In this document: piece by piece, positions 56,901 through 64,000 of the stretch
Numbering within the stretch: the stretch's first letter is position 1
Layout: every line of letters starts with the position of its first letter
Source: an uncultured Candidatus Poseidoniales archaeon
Lineage (GTDB): Archaea > Thermoplasmatota > Poseidoniia > Poseidoniales > Poseidoniaceae
Assembly: GCA_905181785.1 (NCBI GenBank)
Contig: CAJIZC010000003.1
Coordinates: 39,645 to 103,644 of the forward strand
DNA: 64,000 nt
Direction: 5' to 3'
Made by a program: the position numbers and the translations under genes
Notes under the pieces: model-generated
The model's database searches: none
Seen by the model: the letters and a program-made list of their open reading frames with translations, nothing else
Told to the model about the DNA's origin: nothing

Positions 56901-58952
56901 CAAGACAACCCAACAGTGGCGCACACCCAACGGCTGACCTTTGTCATCGAGCAATTGGATGAAGTTCTCATTACACCGCTTGGAACCGACGGGCTCACAG
57001 CGGAACCCGGGGACTCCGCAGGCTTCCGAATCTCGGTTGCTAACATCGGTAACGCACCGGCCCAATACTCCATGAGTTGTACCTCGGAACACCGCTGGCA
57101 AATCATGTTGAAAGACACCAACTCCTCGACGCTGGAAATTGAGCCGATTGGCATTCGCGAATACCGTGCAATTAAGATCGATCTGTTTGTACCACCTGTT
57201 TCCAACGGTATGCCGTTGACTGGTTCTACCGACACCGTGACCTGCTATGTGACCTCCAGCACCGACCCGTCGCTCAACTTCAGTGAATCGGCAACGGTGA
57301 CCGTTTTGCCTCAACAATCCTTCAAAGCAGATCTGTACGATGATTTGGGAGCAATCGGTCCGTCTTCCAGAGCCAGAGAGGTGCTCGTCGACAGCGGTGA
57401 GCAAGTCAGCATGAACCTAACAGTAGAAAACACTGGCAACACGGAACTTGACCTGAAGGTCAAGATTCAACCCTCGAACCCGACATGGCCGATTCAAGTT
57501 TCCCTCGATGATCAAGCCGATGCAAGAGAAGTTTTGCTTGATTTGTCCCCTGGTGAATCGGTATCCGTCAATTTCATTCTTGGCGTTCCAAGCGTTGCCG
57601 AAGAGGGCGAAACGAACAGCTTCATCATTCGCACAGAACTGAACGCTCAAGTGTTTGTTTCCAACACGACGCTGCTCAAAGTTCGCGATGAACTCGCGCT
57701 TGTGTTAACAGGGCCGGCCGGCGATGTCATTGAAACATCATTGGCTTCGACGTTCAGTTATGGCACATTCAACCTTGTCAATACGGGGAACGCACCACTC
57801 ACGCTTGCGTGGTCGAACGGTCTCGCACCTGATGGTTGGGTTGTTGGCTTTGCTAACCCAATCGCTTATCTCGAACCGCGCGAAGAAAAGTCGGTTCGCT
57901 TTGGGCTCATACCACCGGCGAACAGTGAAGTTTCAGACAAATCGTTTGACATGCTGATCACCGTCACAGGCGGTAACAACGGGCGGTTGGTCGAATCATC
58001 AGTGCGCGTCGATGTGGCCGTGCTTCCTTCGCAATTTGCTAACATCAGCGTCGCAGATGACACCATGCGCCCCTTCAGAAGTGTTTCTCGTGACGATGGG
58101 GCTTCGCAATCCTTCATCGTTCGAAACGATGGAAATTTGCCAATTAATGCCGTCTTATCGGGGGAAGTGCTTGATGAGGACGGCAACGCTTCCAGCGCTT
58201 GGAAAGTGTCTTTTTCTTCAAACGAGATCACCAACCTCGCCCTTGGTGAATCAATCGCTGTGGAAATTACTGTGACGCCTTCAGATGCCGCACTCAAAGG
58301 TTTGATGATGACGGAAATTATCCTCATGGACGGGGACACTCAGGTTGGTACGATCCAAGTTGAAACAACAGTGACAAACGTCGACAGCAGTGGCGGTTTG
58401 TTTGCCATACTCCCACTCTACGCCTCGATACCTCTGCTTGGTGTTCTTGTTTGTGCTGGTATTTTACTGGCCTTGCGAATGAAGCGAAGCGGTGAACTCC
58501 GCGATGATGGAAGTGACTTAGTTGCGCCTGATGCCTTTGTCAATCCTGACCACCTCGGCACTCGCCGAGATGACGCACTGGACATAGGGCACGCCGTCAA
58601 TGAGATCGCGAGCGCTGAAGTTTCACAAGACGAAATTGCTGCTGCGCTCGCTCAATCACTCAACCTTCCCGCTGCCCCTGCTGCAGTGCCTCAGGGCCTT
58701 CCCCCAGCCGCTGCCCCTATGGGCATGCCACCAGCAGCACTACCGATTGGGATGCCACCCGCAGGATTGCCACCGTTGCCTCTCCCTGCTAAGCAGGTTC
58801 CAGTGTTGCCTGCGCCTCAACAACCAGTGCTTCCAACGGTCGTTCCTGTCAACGTCGGACCACCCTTGCCACCAACAGGTCTGCCTGCTGGATGGACCAT
58901 GGAGCAATGGCAACATTACGGCCATCAATGGCTTCAGCAAAACAACCAATGA
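53988..58952 (+). CDS. Giant membrane-anchored subtilisin-like surface protease with Trp-rich tail
   Basis: 1654 residues from ATG 53988, where a signal peptide begins (MQALRQPFLMLVLLVF...); the ATG at 53928 would bury it. S8 domain at about residues 270-560 with Asp286 (ADTGLD), His320 (GHGTH) and Ser512 (SGTSQA). The oxyanion-hole position reads SVGDRGAQG, with Asp419 where subtilases normally have Asn. About 900 residues of NEW3/CARDB-like Ig domains follow, then one membrane helix (about 58396-58480), a Met/Pro-rich linker, and the terminal motif LPPTGLPAGWTMEQW. That motif is shared with the giant protein at 22600-28017. Probable cell-surface protease with a cytoplasmic docking tail; the Asp substitution may alter activity. 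Confidence 0.85.
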   Translation: MQALRQPFLMLVLLVFTSLSPLLTAGSADAELEGAELPVALSEEQRLVLASSMWHVATPTQTLRVPLQPASGLLNMNIGTFDPLLGEHPVPANGLFDANDFSSTGLAIVQLHAHNGLILDDLIARHGFTPVDFIGDEGWLVRLAEPPVDSIRALHEDDDVRWVGAQHPGWRIDSSLANGFHAERLTLVPSSDLGLGGFEQLSLDLIRMGAEEAWCGVGVCEVHLEAQRSHAFIAHAVQDGRIIWVEPAAEFNLHNALAAAASGVIDVRNNASFTLDGSGEMVAIADTGLDQDHPDLTGRVAAVYTQFGLDASPADSNTGHGTHIAVSTLGSGASNTTATGIAPNADLVMYALEHDPTGVFGRIGSIYDMLRDAEQMTARVAINAWGANGNYGQYTADSRSVDILVHDKPDMLPLFSVGDRGAQGASQVTAPGTAKNVLAIGASGTGATIGTVATFSSQGPSLDGRIKPDLVAPGVDLCSGRAEEAKTSPGLSCSTETHGNGADVYTSLSGTSQATAVAGGVAALTRQFIREEVGISAPSGSLIKAAMINGARDLGTPDVPNSAEGWGQVDLERTVLPVWDDASPTTSALATFMDDNTPLDAGFGLLYAFNLDAAHGIDITLAWSDEAGSANAAQSEARLVNNLDLVLVSPSGTEWYGNNFANGFTTSAQTMDTVNNVERIKIAAGTLTESGQWLVKVLHRGGTTQDFGLVVTADATPNPQADISLYNGSIIPSSPEPLRNDLIAIRIGWINQGTLATGTFKVIFEDLTTGDTLFEGDRPALAAGTIDSLLIQHQFLTTGPHQMRLRVDTNDQVAEMNDANTGTDNNIWEQEVEVTALGVRVVALNNDGTVPTTSEDRETAALKTFDVRNQTGIDIPIHILHEGTGEKNVTLSVTNVQVPQPGRPDFLLSPDDLWSKSVSELGPYTVQGQGEVGDFQLLTIHLEDEYANLDDPEDPRYARSGTFIVDVTARYQDNPTVAHTQRLTFVIEQLDEVLITPLGTDGLTAEPGDSAGFRISVANIGNAPAQYSMSCTSEHRWQIMLKDTNSSTLEIEPIGIREYRAIKIDLFVPPVSNGMPLTGSTDTVTCYVTSSTDPSLNFSESATVTVLPQQSFKADLYDDLGAIGPSSRAREVLVDSGEQVSMNLTVENTGNTELDLKVKIQPSNPTWPIQVSLDDQADAREVLLDLSPGESVSVNFILGVPSVAEEGETNSFIIRTELNAQVFVSNTTLLKVRDELALVLTGPAGDVIETSLASTFSYGTFNLVNTGNAPLTLAWSNGLAPDGWVVGFANPIAYLEPREEKSVRFGLIPPANSEVSDKSFDMLITVTGGNNGRLVESSVRVDVAVLPSQFANISVADDTMRPFRSVSRDDGASQSFIVRNDGNLPINAVLSGEVLDEDGNASSAWKVSFSSNEITNLALGESIAVEITVTPSDAALKGLMMTEIILMDGDTQVGTIQVETTVTNVDSSGGLFAILPLYASIPLLGVLVCAGILLALRMKRSGELRDDGSDLVAPDAFVNPDHLGTRRDDALDIGHAVNEIASAEVSQDEIAAALAQSLNLPAAPAAVPQGLPPAAAPMGMPPAALPIGMPPAGLPPLPLPAKQVPVLPAPQQPVLPTVVPVNVGPPLPPTGLPAGWTMEQWQHYGHQWLQQNNQ

Positions 58953-58993
58953 GTCGTGAGCATCTCTAATACGGAGCACCAACTCGACGACGC

Positions 58994-59620
58994 ATGAGCA
59001 GCATTGTTCTCTTTGGCCCACCTGGTGCAGGAAAAGGCACGCAGGCCGAACGCATCACAGAAAAAACAGGCTTCCCCCAAGTTTCAACCGGCGACATGCT
59101 TCGAGCGGCCGTCAAAGCCGGAACAGAAACTGGGCTTCTTGCTAAATCCTTCATGGAAGCAGGCCAACTTGTTCCTGATGAAGTGATCATTGATTTGATT
59201 CAACAACGAATCACTCACCCTGATGCCGCTCACGGGGTCATGTTCGATGGTTTCCCTCGAACCATCCCTCAAGCAGAGGCCTTGGCAACCATCACGGAAG
59301 TGTCTCATGTTATCGCAATTGAAGTCCCAGATGAACGGATTGTAGACCGAATTTGTGGGCGGTATTCTTGCGCAGGTTGCGGCAATGTATACCACGATAC
59401 GTTCAACCCTGCCCCTGAAGGTGGCTGCGAATGTGGCAAGTGGGAAGAAAAGCGCCGTGCAGACGACAACGCAGACACCGTAATGTCCCGTTTGGCTGCC
59501 TACCACGAACAGACTTCTCCACTTGCTGGTTGGTATGAACGTGAGGGCATTTTCCATCGAATCAACGGGGACCGACCCATTGACGCCATCACAGAAGATA
59601 TTCTTACGGCCTTGAACTGA
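58994..59620 (+). CDS. adk: Adenylate kinase, bacterial-type long form with Cys-rich lid
   Basis: 208 residues. P-loop GPPGAGKGT (residues 8-16), STGDMLRAAV NMP-binding helix, GFPRTIPQAEAL and a lid with CAGC ... GCECGKW and RRADDNADTV. This is the bacterial/long (AdkA-unlike) form with a zinc-type lid; the second Cys pair is C-x-C rather than the usual C-x2-C. Catalyses ATP + AMP to 2 ADP. The archaeal trimeric adenylate kinase is unrelated in lid structure, so this looks acquired from bacteria, an inference. Starts a run of RNA-related genes. Confidence 0.9.
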   Translation: MSSIVLFGPPGAGKGTQAERITEKTGFPQVSTGDMLRAAVKAGTETGLLAKSFMEAGQLVPDEVIIDLIQQRITHPDAAHGVMFDGFPRTIPQAEALATITEVSHVIAIEVPDERIVDRICGRYSCAGCGNVYHDTFNPAPEGGCECGKWEEKRRADDNADTVMSRLAAYHEQTSPLAGWYEREGIFHRINGDRPIDAITEDILTALN

Positions 59621-59630
59621 AGGTGAAGCC

Positions 59631-59975
59631 ATGGCTCGTTCGCAACGCTCCAAACGGCAAAAGAAAGGTCAACAACGTCGCGCTACGGCTCAAGAAGGGC
59701 AAAATCGATTGATCGCGATTTTGAACGAACCTCATGGAGCCGATGAACGAATGCTGAGATCTTCCGCACGCCATTTAGTTCGCTTATCCCGCCGCCATAG
59801 GTTGTCAATTCCACCCGAGGCTCGGCACCTGCTATGCCGTAAATGCCTGGCTCCACATGCCTTCGGAACCAACGCACGCGTTCGAATCAAACACGGGCAG
59901 CGCATCATCACCTGCTTGGAATGCAACCATGTGCGAAGGCACGGTGGCGGTCCTCGCGCTCATCGTCGAATTTGA
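59631..59975 (+). CDS. rnp4: RNase P protein component 4 (Rpr2/Rnp4)
   Basis: 114 residues. Basic N-terminus, a helix, then a C2C2 zinc ribbon (LLCRKCLAP and ITCLECNH) and a basic C-terminal end (RRHGGGPRAHRRI), the Rpr2 pattern. Part of archaeal RNase P, which trims 5' leaders of pre-tRNA. Starts 10 bases after adk and lies 69 bases before the CRM gene. Confidence 0.9.
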   Translation: MARSQRSKRQKKGQQRRATAQEGQNRLIAILNEPHGADERMLRSSARHLVRLSRRHRLSIPPEARHLLCRKCLAPHAFGTNARVRIKHGQRIITCLECNHVRRHGGGPRAHRRI

Positions 59976-60044
59976 GAGAAGTTTACTGGTTTTACAGGGG
60001 AGCACCTTCTTGAACAATCGCTTGCAGGCATGGCTGGTTAGAAC

Positions 60045-60311
60045 ATGACTCGTGACATACCTGCATCCATTCATCGAGAGGCAACCTCACGTGAGCTTCA
60101 ACCCAGCATCCGTGTTGGTAAATCCGGAATCACTGAAAATTTGATTGAAGAAATCGACGGTCAACTCTCAAAACGCACGATTGTGAAGATAAAAATCAAC
60201 CGTGGTTTGTTTGAACGAAAAGACATCGACGATGTTTGGGCTCACCTTGCAAGCGAAACAAACTCAACCCTTGTTCTTGCTCGAGGAAACGTCGGCGTTC
60301 TTTGGCGTTGA
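60045..60311 (+). CDS. CRM-domain (YhbY-like) RNA-binding protein
   Basis: 88 residues, a single CRM domain with the IRVGKSGITENLIEEIDGQLSKRTIVKIKINRG block, including a GKxG-type loop (VGKSG). YhbY homologues bind pre-50S ribosomes or rRNA. Pairing with rnp4 is a common archaeal gene order. Precise target unknown. Confidence 0.9.
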   Translation: MTRDIPASIHREATSRELQPSIRVGKSGITENLIEEIDGQLSKRTIVKIKINRGLFERKDIDDVWAHLASETNSTLVLARGNVGVLWR

Positions 60312-60362
60312 GCATGGTCTTGTGAGGAAATCCTCAATAGGCCCCCCAAAGTGGAAATCGAT

Positions 60363-62093
60363 ATGAGCGCATCTGTAGTGTTTCCCACTCGTCGGCGGCA
60401 TGCCTCGCAATACATTGCTCTAGGGCTCCTTGCGTTCACTGGAACAATGATGTTTACGAGCAACTCAATTGCAGGCGGCTCTGCGGCCCCTTCAAGTTTT
60501 GTTGCGCTCGACGGAAACAGAGAAGCAGTGCTCGTTGGACTTGGAATTCTCCTCGGCGTGTACGCATTAATTATCACAGAATACGTTCACCGGACACTTG
60601 CTGCCGCACTTGGCGGTCTGCTGGCTGTTCTCGCTCTTGCCTATTACACCCCGGCTGACGCTGGTGTGGTTTTCAGCCTCGGAGCTGTTACCACCCTCAT
60701 TGATTGGGAAACAATCGGCCTGCTTCTTGGTATGATGGTGATGGTTGGAATTCTTTCGCACACAGGTTTGTTCGAATGGTTCGCAGTTCAAGCCTACAAA
60801 CAGAGCGGGGGCTCAGTTTGGACCCTTGTTGTCATTCTTTGCTCTGTCACTGCGGTTCTCTCTGCCTTCCTCGATAACGTCACAACCATGCTTCTTCTTA
60901 CACCAGTCACCATACAGTTGGCTAAGGTATTGGATCTCAAGCCGATTCCCATCCTGATCTCTGAAGTTCTCTTTTCGAACATCGGTGGAGCGGCCACAAT
61001 GATTGGCGACCCACCAAACATCATGATTGGAAGCGGTTTGTCTGCAACGGCCATCGAAAAGGCAGGCTACCCAGATTTGATGAGCGCTGGTGTGACCTTC
61101 AATGATTTCATCATCGAGATGGCACCTGGAATCCTCATGACCATCGTTCCTAGTTTTATGTTCATCAAGTGGTTCTACGCTGAGGAATTCTCAGGCACCC
61201 GGGTCCGTGACATTGCAGAACTTGAGTCAAAGTACGGCATCAAGGATGCGGCAATGCTGAAGGTCAGCGGGACCATCCTCTTCCTCGTGGTGCTCAATTT
61301 CTTCCTTCATCCAATCACTCACATTGCTGTGTCTTGGATCGCTTTGGTTGGTGCAGTCCTTATGCTCCTTGCGACCGACCGACACGAACTGGAGGCGCCA
61401 TTGGAACACGTAGAATGGACCACGTTGCTGTTCTTTGCAGGGCTGTTTGTTCTTGTTCATGCCCTCGGCTACATGGGCGTCATCAAGTTCATCGGTGATT
61501 ACGTCACAAAAGGTATCGAGATGTTCGGCACAAGCGCAGATGGTGATGTGGTAAGGTTGGCAGCAGCAATCCTCATCATTTTGTGGGTTTCTGCCATTGC
61601 CTCAGCATTCATTGATAACATTCCTTACACTGCAACTATGATTCCTGTGGTCATGCAGATTGCCGATAAATTGAACATTGAATTGGGGCCGCTGATTTGG
61701 GCCCTTGCCTTTGGTGCTTGTTTGGGTGGCAATGGTACGCTGATTGGCGCTTCAGCAAACGTTGTTACAGCCGGCATGTCAGAGGAAGCAGGCTACCCAA
61801 TCTCGTTTAATGAATTCTTCAAGGCAGGATTCCCTATCATGATCCTGACCACAGCGATTGTTTCGGTCTACATGATGCTCGTTTACGTGGTCGGTGCCGA
61901 TGGTGGTGCAACCGTTTGGAAGTTGGTTTGTGTCGGTATCACAATGTTTGGAATCATTTGGCAACTGGCTCGAGGCCGCTCCAAAGGGAAGAGTTTCGCT
62001 GATGCACTTGTGGACAATGACAGCGATGCATTCATGGATCTCGCAGAGAGTGCCGTGGACAAAATCAAGTCAATCGCTTCTTCAGAAGAGTGA
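60363..62093 (+). CDS. ArsB/NhaD-type ion transporter
   Basis: 576 residues from the ATG at 60363; GTG 60351 is an alternative four codons upstream. About 11-12 membrane helices. Repeated DNVTTMLLLTPV and DNIPYTATMIPVV motifs (around residues 180 and 425) and two glycine-rich ion-binding loops (GGAATMIGDPPNIMIGSGL and LGGNGTLIGASANV) are diagnostic of the ion transporter superfamily (ArsB/NhaD/SLC13-like, including P and CitM permeases). The substrate is not determined: arsenite, sodium/proton exchange or dicarboxylate are all possible. No arsR or arsC nearby. Confidence 0.88.
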   Translation: MSASVVFPTRRRHASQYIALGLLAFTGTMMFTSNSIAGGSAAPSSFVALDGNREAVLVGLGILLGVYALIITEYVHRTLAAALGGLLAVLALAYYTPADAGVVFSLGAVTTLIDWETIGLLLGMMVMVGILSHTGLFEWFAVQAYKQSGGSVWTLVVILCSVTAVLSAFLDNVTTMLLLTPVTIQLAKVLDLKPIPILISEVLFSNIGGAATMIGDPPNIMIGSGLSATAIEKAGYPDLMSAGVTFNDFIIEMAPGILMTIVPSFMFIKWFYAEEFSGTRVRDIAELESKYGIKDAAMLKVSGTILFLVVLNFFLHPITHIAVSWIALVGAVLMLLATDRHELEAPLEHVEWTTLLFFAGLFVLVHALGYMGVIKFIGDYVTKGIEMFGTSADGDVVRLAAAILIILWVSAIASAFIDNIPYTATMIPVVMQIADKLNIELGPLIWALAFGACLGGNGTLIGASANVVTAGMSEEAGYPISFNEFFKAGFPIMILTTAIVSVYMMLVYVVGADGGATVWKLVCVGITMFGIIWQLARGRSKGKSFADALVDNDSDAFMDLAESAVDKIKSIASSEE

Positions 62094-62156
62094 TGCCCAC
62101 GCTTCTTTGCGTTGTATTGAAGAGCCACGGCTCTCAGCATTGGTTTGAGGGCCTCC

Positions 62157-63617
62157 ATGTTTGAATGCACAATTTGTGGTTTGCTCTCCCTGGGGGGAAG
62201 CGCTTGTCCCGCTTGTGGCAGCCAAATCAGAGTGGATTTAGCCGACAATGACGACGGCTCACCTTTGCCCTCCGAAGTACCGGGCTTGGACGATGCTGTA
62301 GCCTCATGGAATGAACTTGAGGGCATCGATCCCGACGATTCACCAGATGAAGCGGCAGAACCTGAACCTTCAGCAAGCAAAAGCAGTTTGCCCTTTGGTT
62401 TCGCTGGCGCTTCAAACACAAACATTTCCCGCCTTCCATTTGGAATCGGTAGCTTTGCCACTGGGATGCCCTTCGACGATTCTGAAGCAGCGCTGCCTCT
62501 TGTGAGCGAGCAACACATCGAGGTCGAGCTTGAAGCAGAGGAACGGGTTCAACCAGAACCACTGGCCCAAACGCGACAAGAACCTGCTGAACAAGCCACC
62601 GTACCTCCACAGGCACCCGTCGCAGCCCGTCTGACTCCAGTCGTTCAAGAACAACCGTCTCCAACGGCTCCACCACCCCTCCCGGCATCACAACCACCAC
62701 CTTCTCAACAACCACCCCCAGTCGCTCAAAGCGAGCCACAGAGGATTGTTCCTGAACCCACGCCACCGGTTCTTCCACGCTTGGAAGCCACCGTTGTACA
62801 TGTTGAGCAAATTCCCGTGGAACCTGAACCAATGCGACTCAAGGCCACGCAACAACCGACGCCTCAACAACTGACGCCTCAACAAGAGACTGTGGCTGCC
62901 TTTGATGCCGATGTACCAGATATGTGGAGAATCGACGCTGCTGCCCCTGATATGGACCAAATCTATGCACAATCAGAGCAGGTTGTTGAAGTGGTCCACA
63001 CGATGGAAGTAGAACCAACGGTTTACGCCCACGAAGCAGCCTCATTTTCACCGAATTCGGCAGGTGGCGTCATCTCCCTTGACCTCCATCCCGCTCAGGC
63101 ATTGGGGGTTAGCCTCGCAGGGATGCCCGAACTCGAAAGCACCCTCCAACAAGGGTTCCAAGCGCTTAGCGCATCATCATGGGCACAAGCCGCTATTGCT
63201 TTCCAAAAGTTAGCCTCTAAAATGCCGGGGGATGCTGCAGTCTTCAACAACTACGGTTTGTCTTTGCTTCAACGTGCATTGGACATGGCACAGAGCACCG
63301 ATCTTGAACTACAAAATTTGGCGATGACCCAATTTGAATCCTCCATTCTCGCTCTCCGAGAAGCCGCTAAATCTGCACCAACCGAATCGATCATTTTGAT
63401 CAACCTGGCTCATGCTCTGTTGGTCAGCGGGCGAGCCGAGAAGGCGATTGGCTTGGTTCAAATGCACGACCAAACCCATCCGCAAACCACAATCAGCGGA
63501 AACTTGCACGCAGCAGCTCTTGTCAGCATGGGCGAAAGCAGCGCGGCAAAAGCGCTCTTGCAACGCCTAGCCCAGGACGATGTCGTGCGACGGAATTTGG
63601 AGCGCCTCTCGTACTGA
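62157..63617 (+). CDS. Zinc-ribbon / Pro-rich / TPR protein
   Basis: 486 residues from the ATG at 62157 (the TTG at 62145 is a weaker start). N-terminal zinc ribbon (CTICGLLSLGGSACPACGS), an acidic then Pro/Gln-rich low-complexity middle of about 250 residues (including a 15-base tandem repeat), and C-terminal TPR repeats (SWAQAAIAFQKLASKMPGDAAVFNNYGLSLL; SIILINLAHALLVSGRAEKA). No membrane helix. Cytoplasmic, probably a scaffold or adaptor. Function unknown; last recognisable gene in the window. Confidence 0.8.
   Translation: MFECTICGLLSLGGSACPACGSQIRVDLADNDDGSPLPSEVPGLDDAVASWNELEGIDPDDSPDEAAEPEPSASKSSLPFGFAGASNTNISRLPFGIGSFATGMPFDDSEAALPLVSEQHIEVELEAEERVQPEPLAQTRQEPAEQATVPPQAPVAARLTPVVQEQPSPTAPPPLPASQPPPSQQPPPVAQSEPQRIVPEPTPPVLPRLEATVVHVEQIPVEPEPMRLKATQQPTPQQLTPQQETVAAFDADVPDMWRIDAAAPDMDQIYAQSEQVVEVVHTMEVEPTVYAHEAASFSPNSAGGVISLDLHPAQALGVSLAGMPELESTLQQGFQALSASSWAQAAIAFQKLASKMPGDAAVFNNYGLSLLQRALDMAQSTDLELQNLAMTQFESSILALREAAKSAPTESIILINLAHALLVSGRAEKAIGLVQMHDQTHPQTTISGNLHAAALVSMGESSAAKALLQRLAQDDVVRRNLERLSY
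62859..62888 (+). repeat. Two tandem copies of a 15-base in-frame repeat
   Basis: ACGCCTCAACAACTG and ACGCCTCAACAAGAG encode TPQQL and TPQQE within the Pro/Gln-rich linker of the zinc-ribbon/TPR protein. Minor slippage-type repeat. Confidence 0.6.
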
Positions 63618-63672
63618 AATACCGCGTGATTTTGTTCGTAAACCCCCTTCTCGCCGTTGAGTGCCGATTTTG

Positions 63673-63716
63673 TTTTGGCCTACCCTCCAAATTAACGGTC
63701 GAAATAGGCCTCAAAA
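63673..63716 (+). terminator. Possible transcription-end hairpin after the zinc-ribbon/TPR gene
   Basis: TTTTGGCCTA (63673-63682) pairs with TAGGCC-tc-AAAA (63705-63716) with a two-base bulge and a 22-base loop, 55 bases after the stop at 63617. The position suits a 3' processing or termination signal, but no U-tract follows. Confidence 0.3.
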
Positions 63717-63846
63717 CCTCGACTTTTCCATCCAAATTACAACCTTCAAACAGGCTCGCTATCCCTCATCCCCCACCCCCCAACTCTCATGCTATCACCC
63801 GAGGCCCAAACCGATTCGTTCATATACGGGTGGTAAGTCGGGGGGT

Positions 63847-63874
63847 TGCTTAAGCACCCTTGTATGCTACATAC
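63847..63874. repeat. Two adjacent palindromes
   Basis: TGCTTAAGCA (63847-63856), flanked by GGG-T on the left and CCC on the right, and GTATG-CTA-CATAC (63862-63874) lie 5 bases apart. They could fold as consecutive RNA hairpins or be protein-binding sites. Purpose unknown. Confidence 0.5.
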
Positions 63875-64000
63875 CGGGGGAAGGGCAGAGGAGAACCGTC
63901 CCTGAGGAGGCGGTTTTCTGTGGAAGCCGAATTGGCATGAATTAGATACCGAAGGGTTACTCATATGGTGTGTGATAACATACATGTGATGCTACAACCC

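Larger units (their letters stand above)
63618..64000. other. 383-base stretch without a convincing gene
   Basis: Short open frames here (for example 63626-63853, 63661-63945, 63985-63746 on the minus strand) are Pro- and Arg-rich and overlap one another without a credible start or family. It contains a hyphenated inverted repeat near 63673-63716, palindromes at 63847-63856 and 63862-63874, and a weaker stem around 63894-63915. No tRNA, rRNA or known RNA motif was recognised. It probably holds a transcription end and the upstream region of a gene beyond the window. Confidence 0.5.

Noticed and set aside
63626..63853. Short Pro-rich open frames after 63617
   Set aside because: Overlapping frames on both strands, low complexity, no credible start or ribosome site; treated as non-coding.
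1..64000. CRISPR arrays, IS elements, tRNA and rRNA genes
   Set aside because: No repeat-spacer periodicity, no transposase, no inverted-repeat-flanked module and no T-loop/anticodon arm pattern seen in the gaps between genes.

Overview
The window is chromosomal DNA from an archaeon, most likely a marine planktonic euryarchaeon of the Marine Group II (Poseidoniales) kind. Support comes from a full-length archaeosine synthase, archaeal uS15, archaeal-type GluRS and PheRS beta, type II (archaeal) GAPDH, RNase P subunit Rnp4, a CRM-domain protein and class III-signal type IV pilins. These sit beside several very large secreted or membrane-anchored proteins, as known for that group. The lineage is inferred from gene content; there is no rRNA in the window. 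I see no IS element, CRISPR array, tRNA or rRNA.

Layout. 1-9316 (+): a 5'-truncated surface protein, a membrane-anchored subtilisin and a 1452-residue beta-helix surface protein. 9375-11900 (+): a winged-helix/STAND ATPase/TPR regulator. 16603-11903 (-): an MBL-fold hydrolase followed by three pilin-like genes, the last three joined by 4-base overlaps. 16788-28479 (+): a 1917-residue protein rich in calcium-binding TSP3-type repeats, an 1805-residue surface protein and a small helical protein. 28517-34621 (mostly +): a lipoprotein metalloprotease, a small membrane protein (-), a pyroglutamyl-peptidase/Nudix fusion, a UPF0201 protein (-), a GT2 glycosyltransferase, a zinc-ribbon membrane protein and DnaJ. 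36850-34622 (-): a membrane protein divergent from arcS. 36935-42768 (+): arcS, rps15, a degenerate RecJ-like protein, a small helical protein and a zinc-ribbon membrane protein. 48210-42770 (-): a surface protein, rnhB, gltX and a CBS protein. 48305-48694 (+): a small acidic protein. 52713-48695 (-): a GXGXG/GltB-like protein, pheT and a SRAP protein. 52875-63617 (+): GAPDH, a 1654-residue subtilisin-like surface protein, adenylate kinase, rnp4, a CRM protein, an ArsB/NhaD-type permease and a zinc-ribbon/TPR protein. 63618-64000 has no convincing gene but several inverted repeats.

How the genes fit together. Two themes alternate. One is housekeeping translation and RNA metabolism. The other is a cell-surface programme of adhesion-like proteins, three extracytoplasmic peptidases, a pyroglutamyl peptidase and pilin-like proteins, suggesting attachment to and digestion of proteinaceous particles. 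The most unusual signal is a short Trp-rich cytoplasmic tail (consensus LPPTGLPxGWTxxQW) at the extreme C-terminus of two otherwise unrelated giant surface proteins 30 kb apart, which looks like a shared docking or sorting tag.
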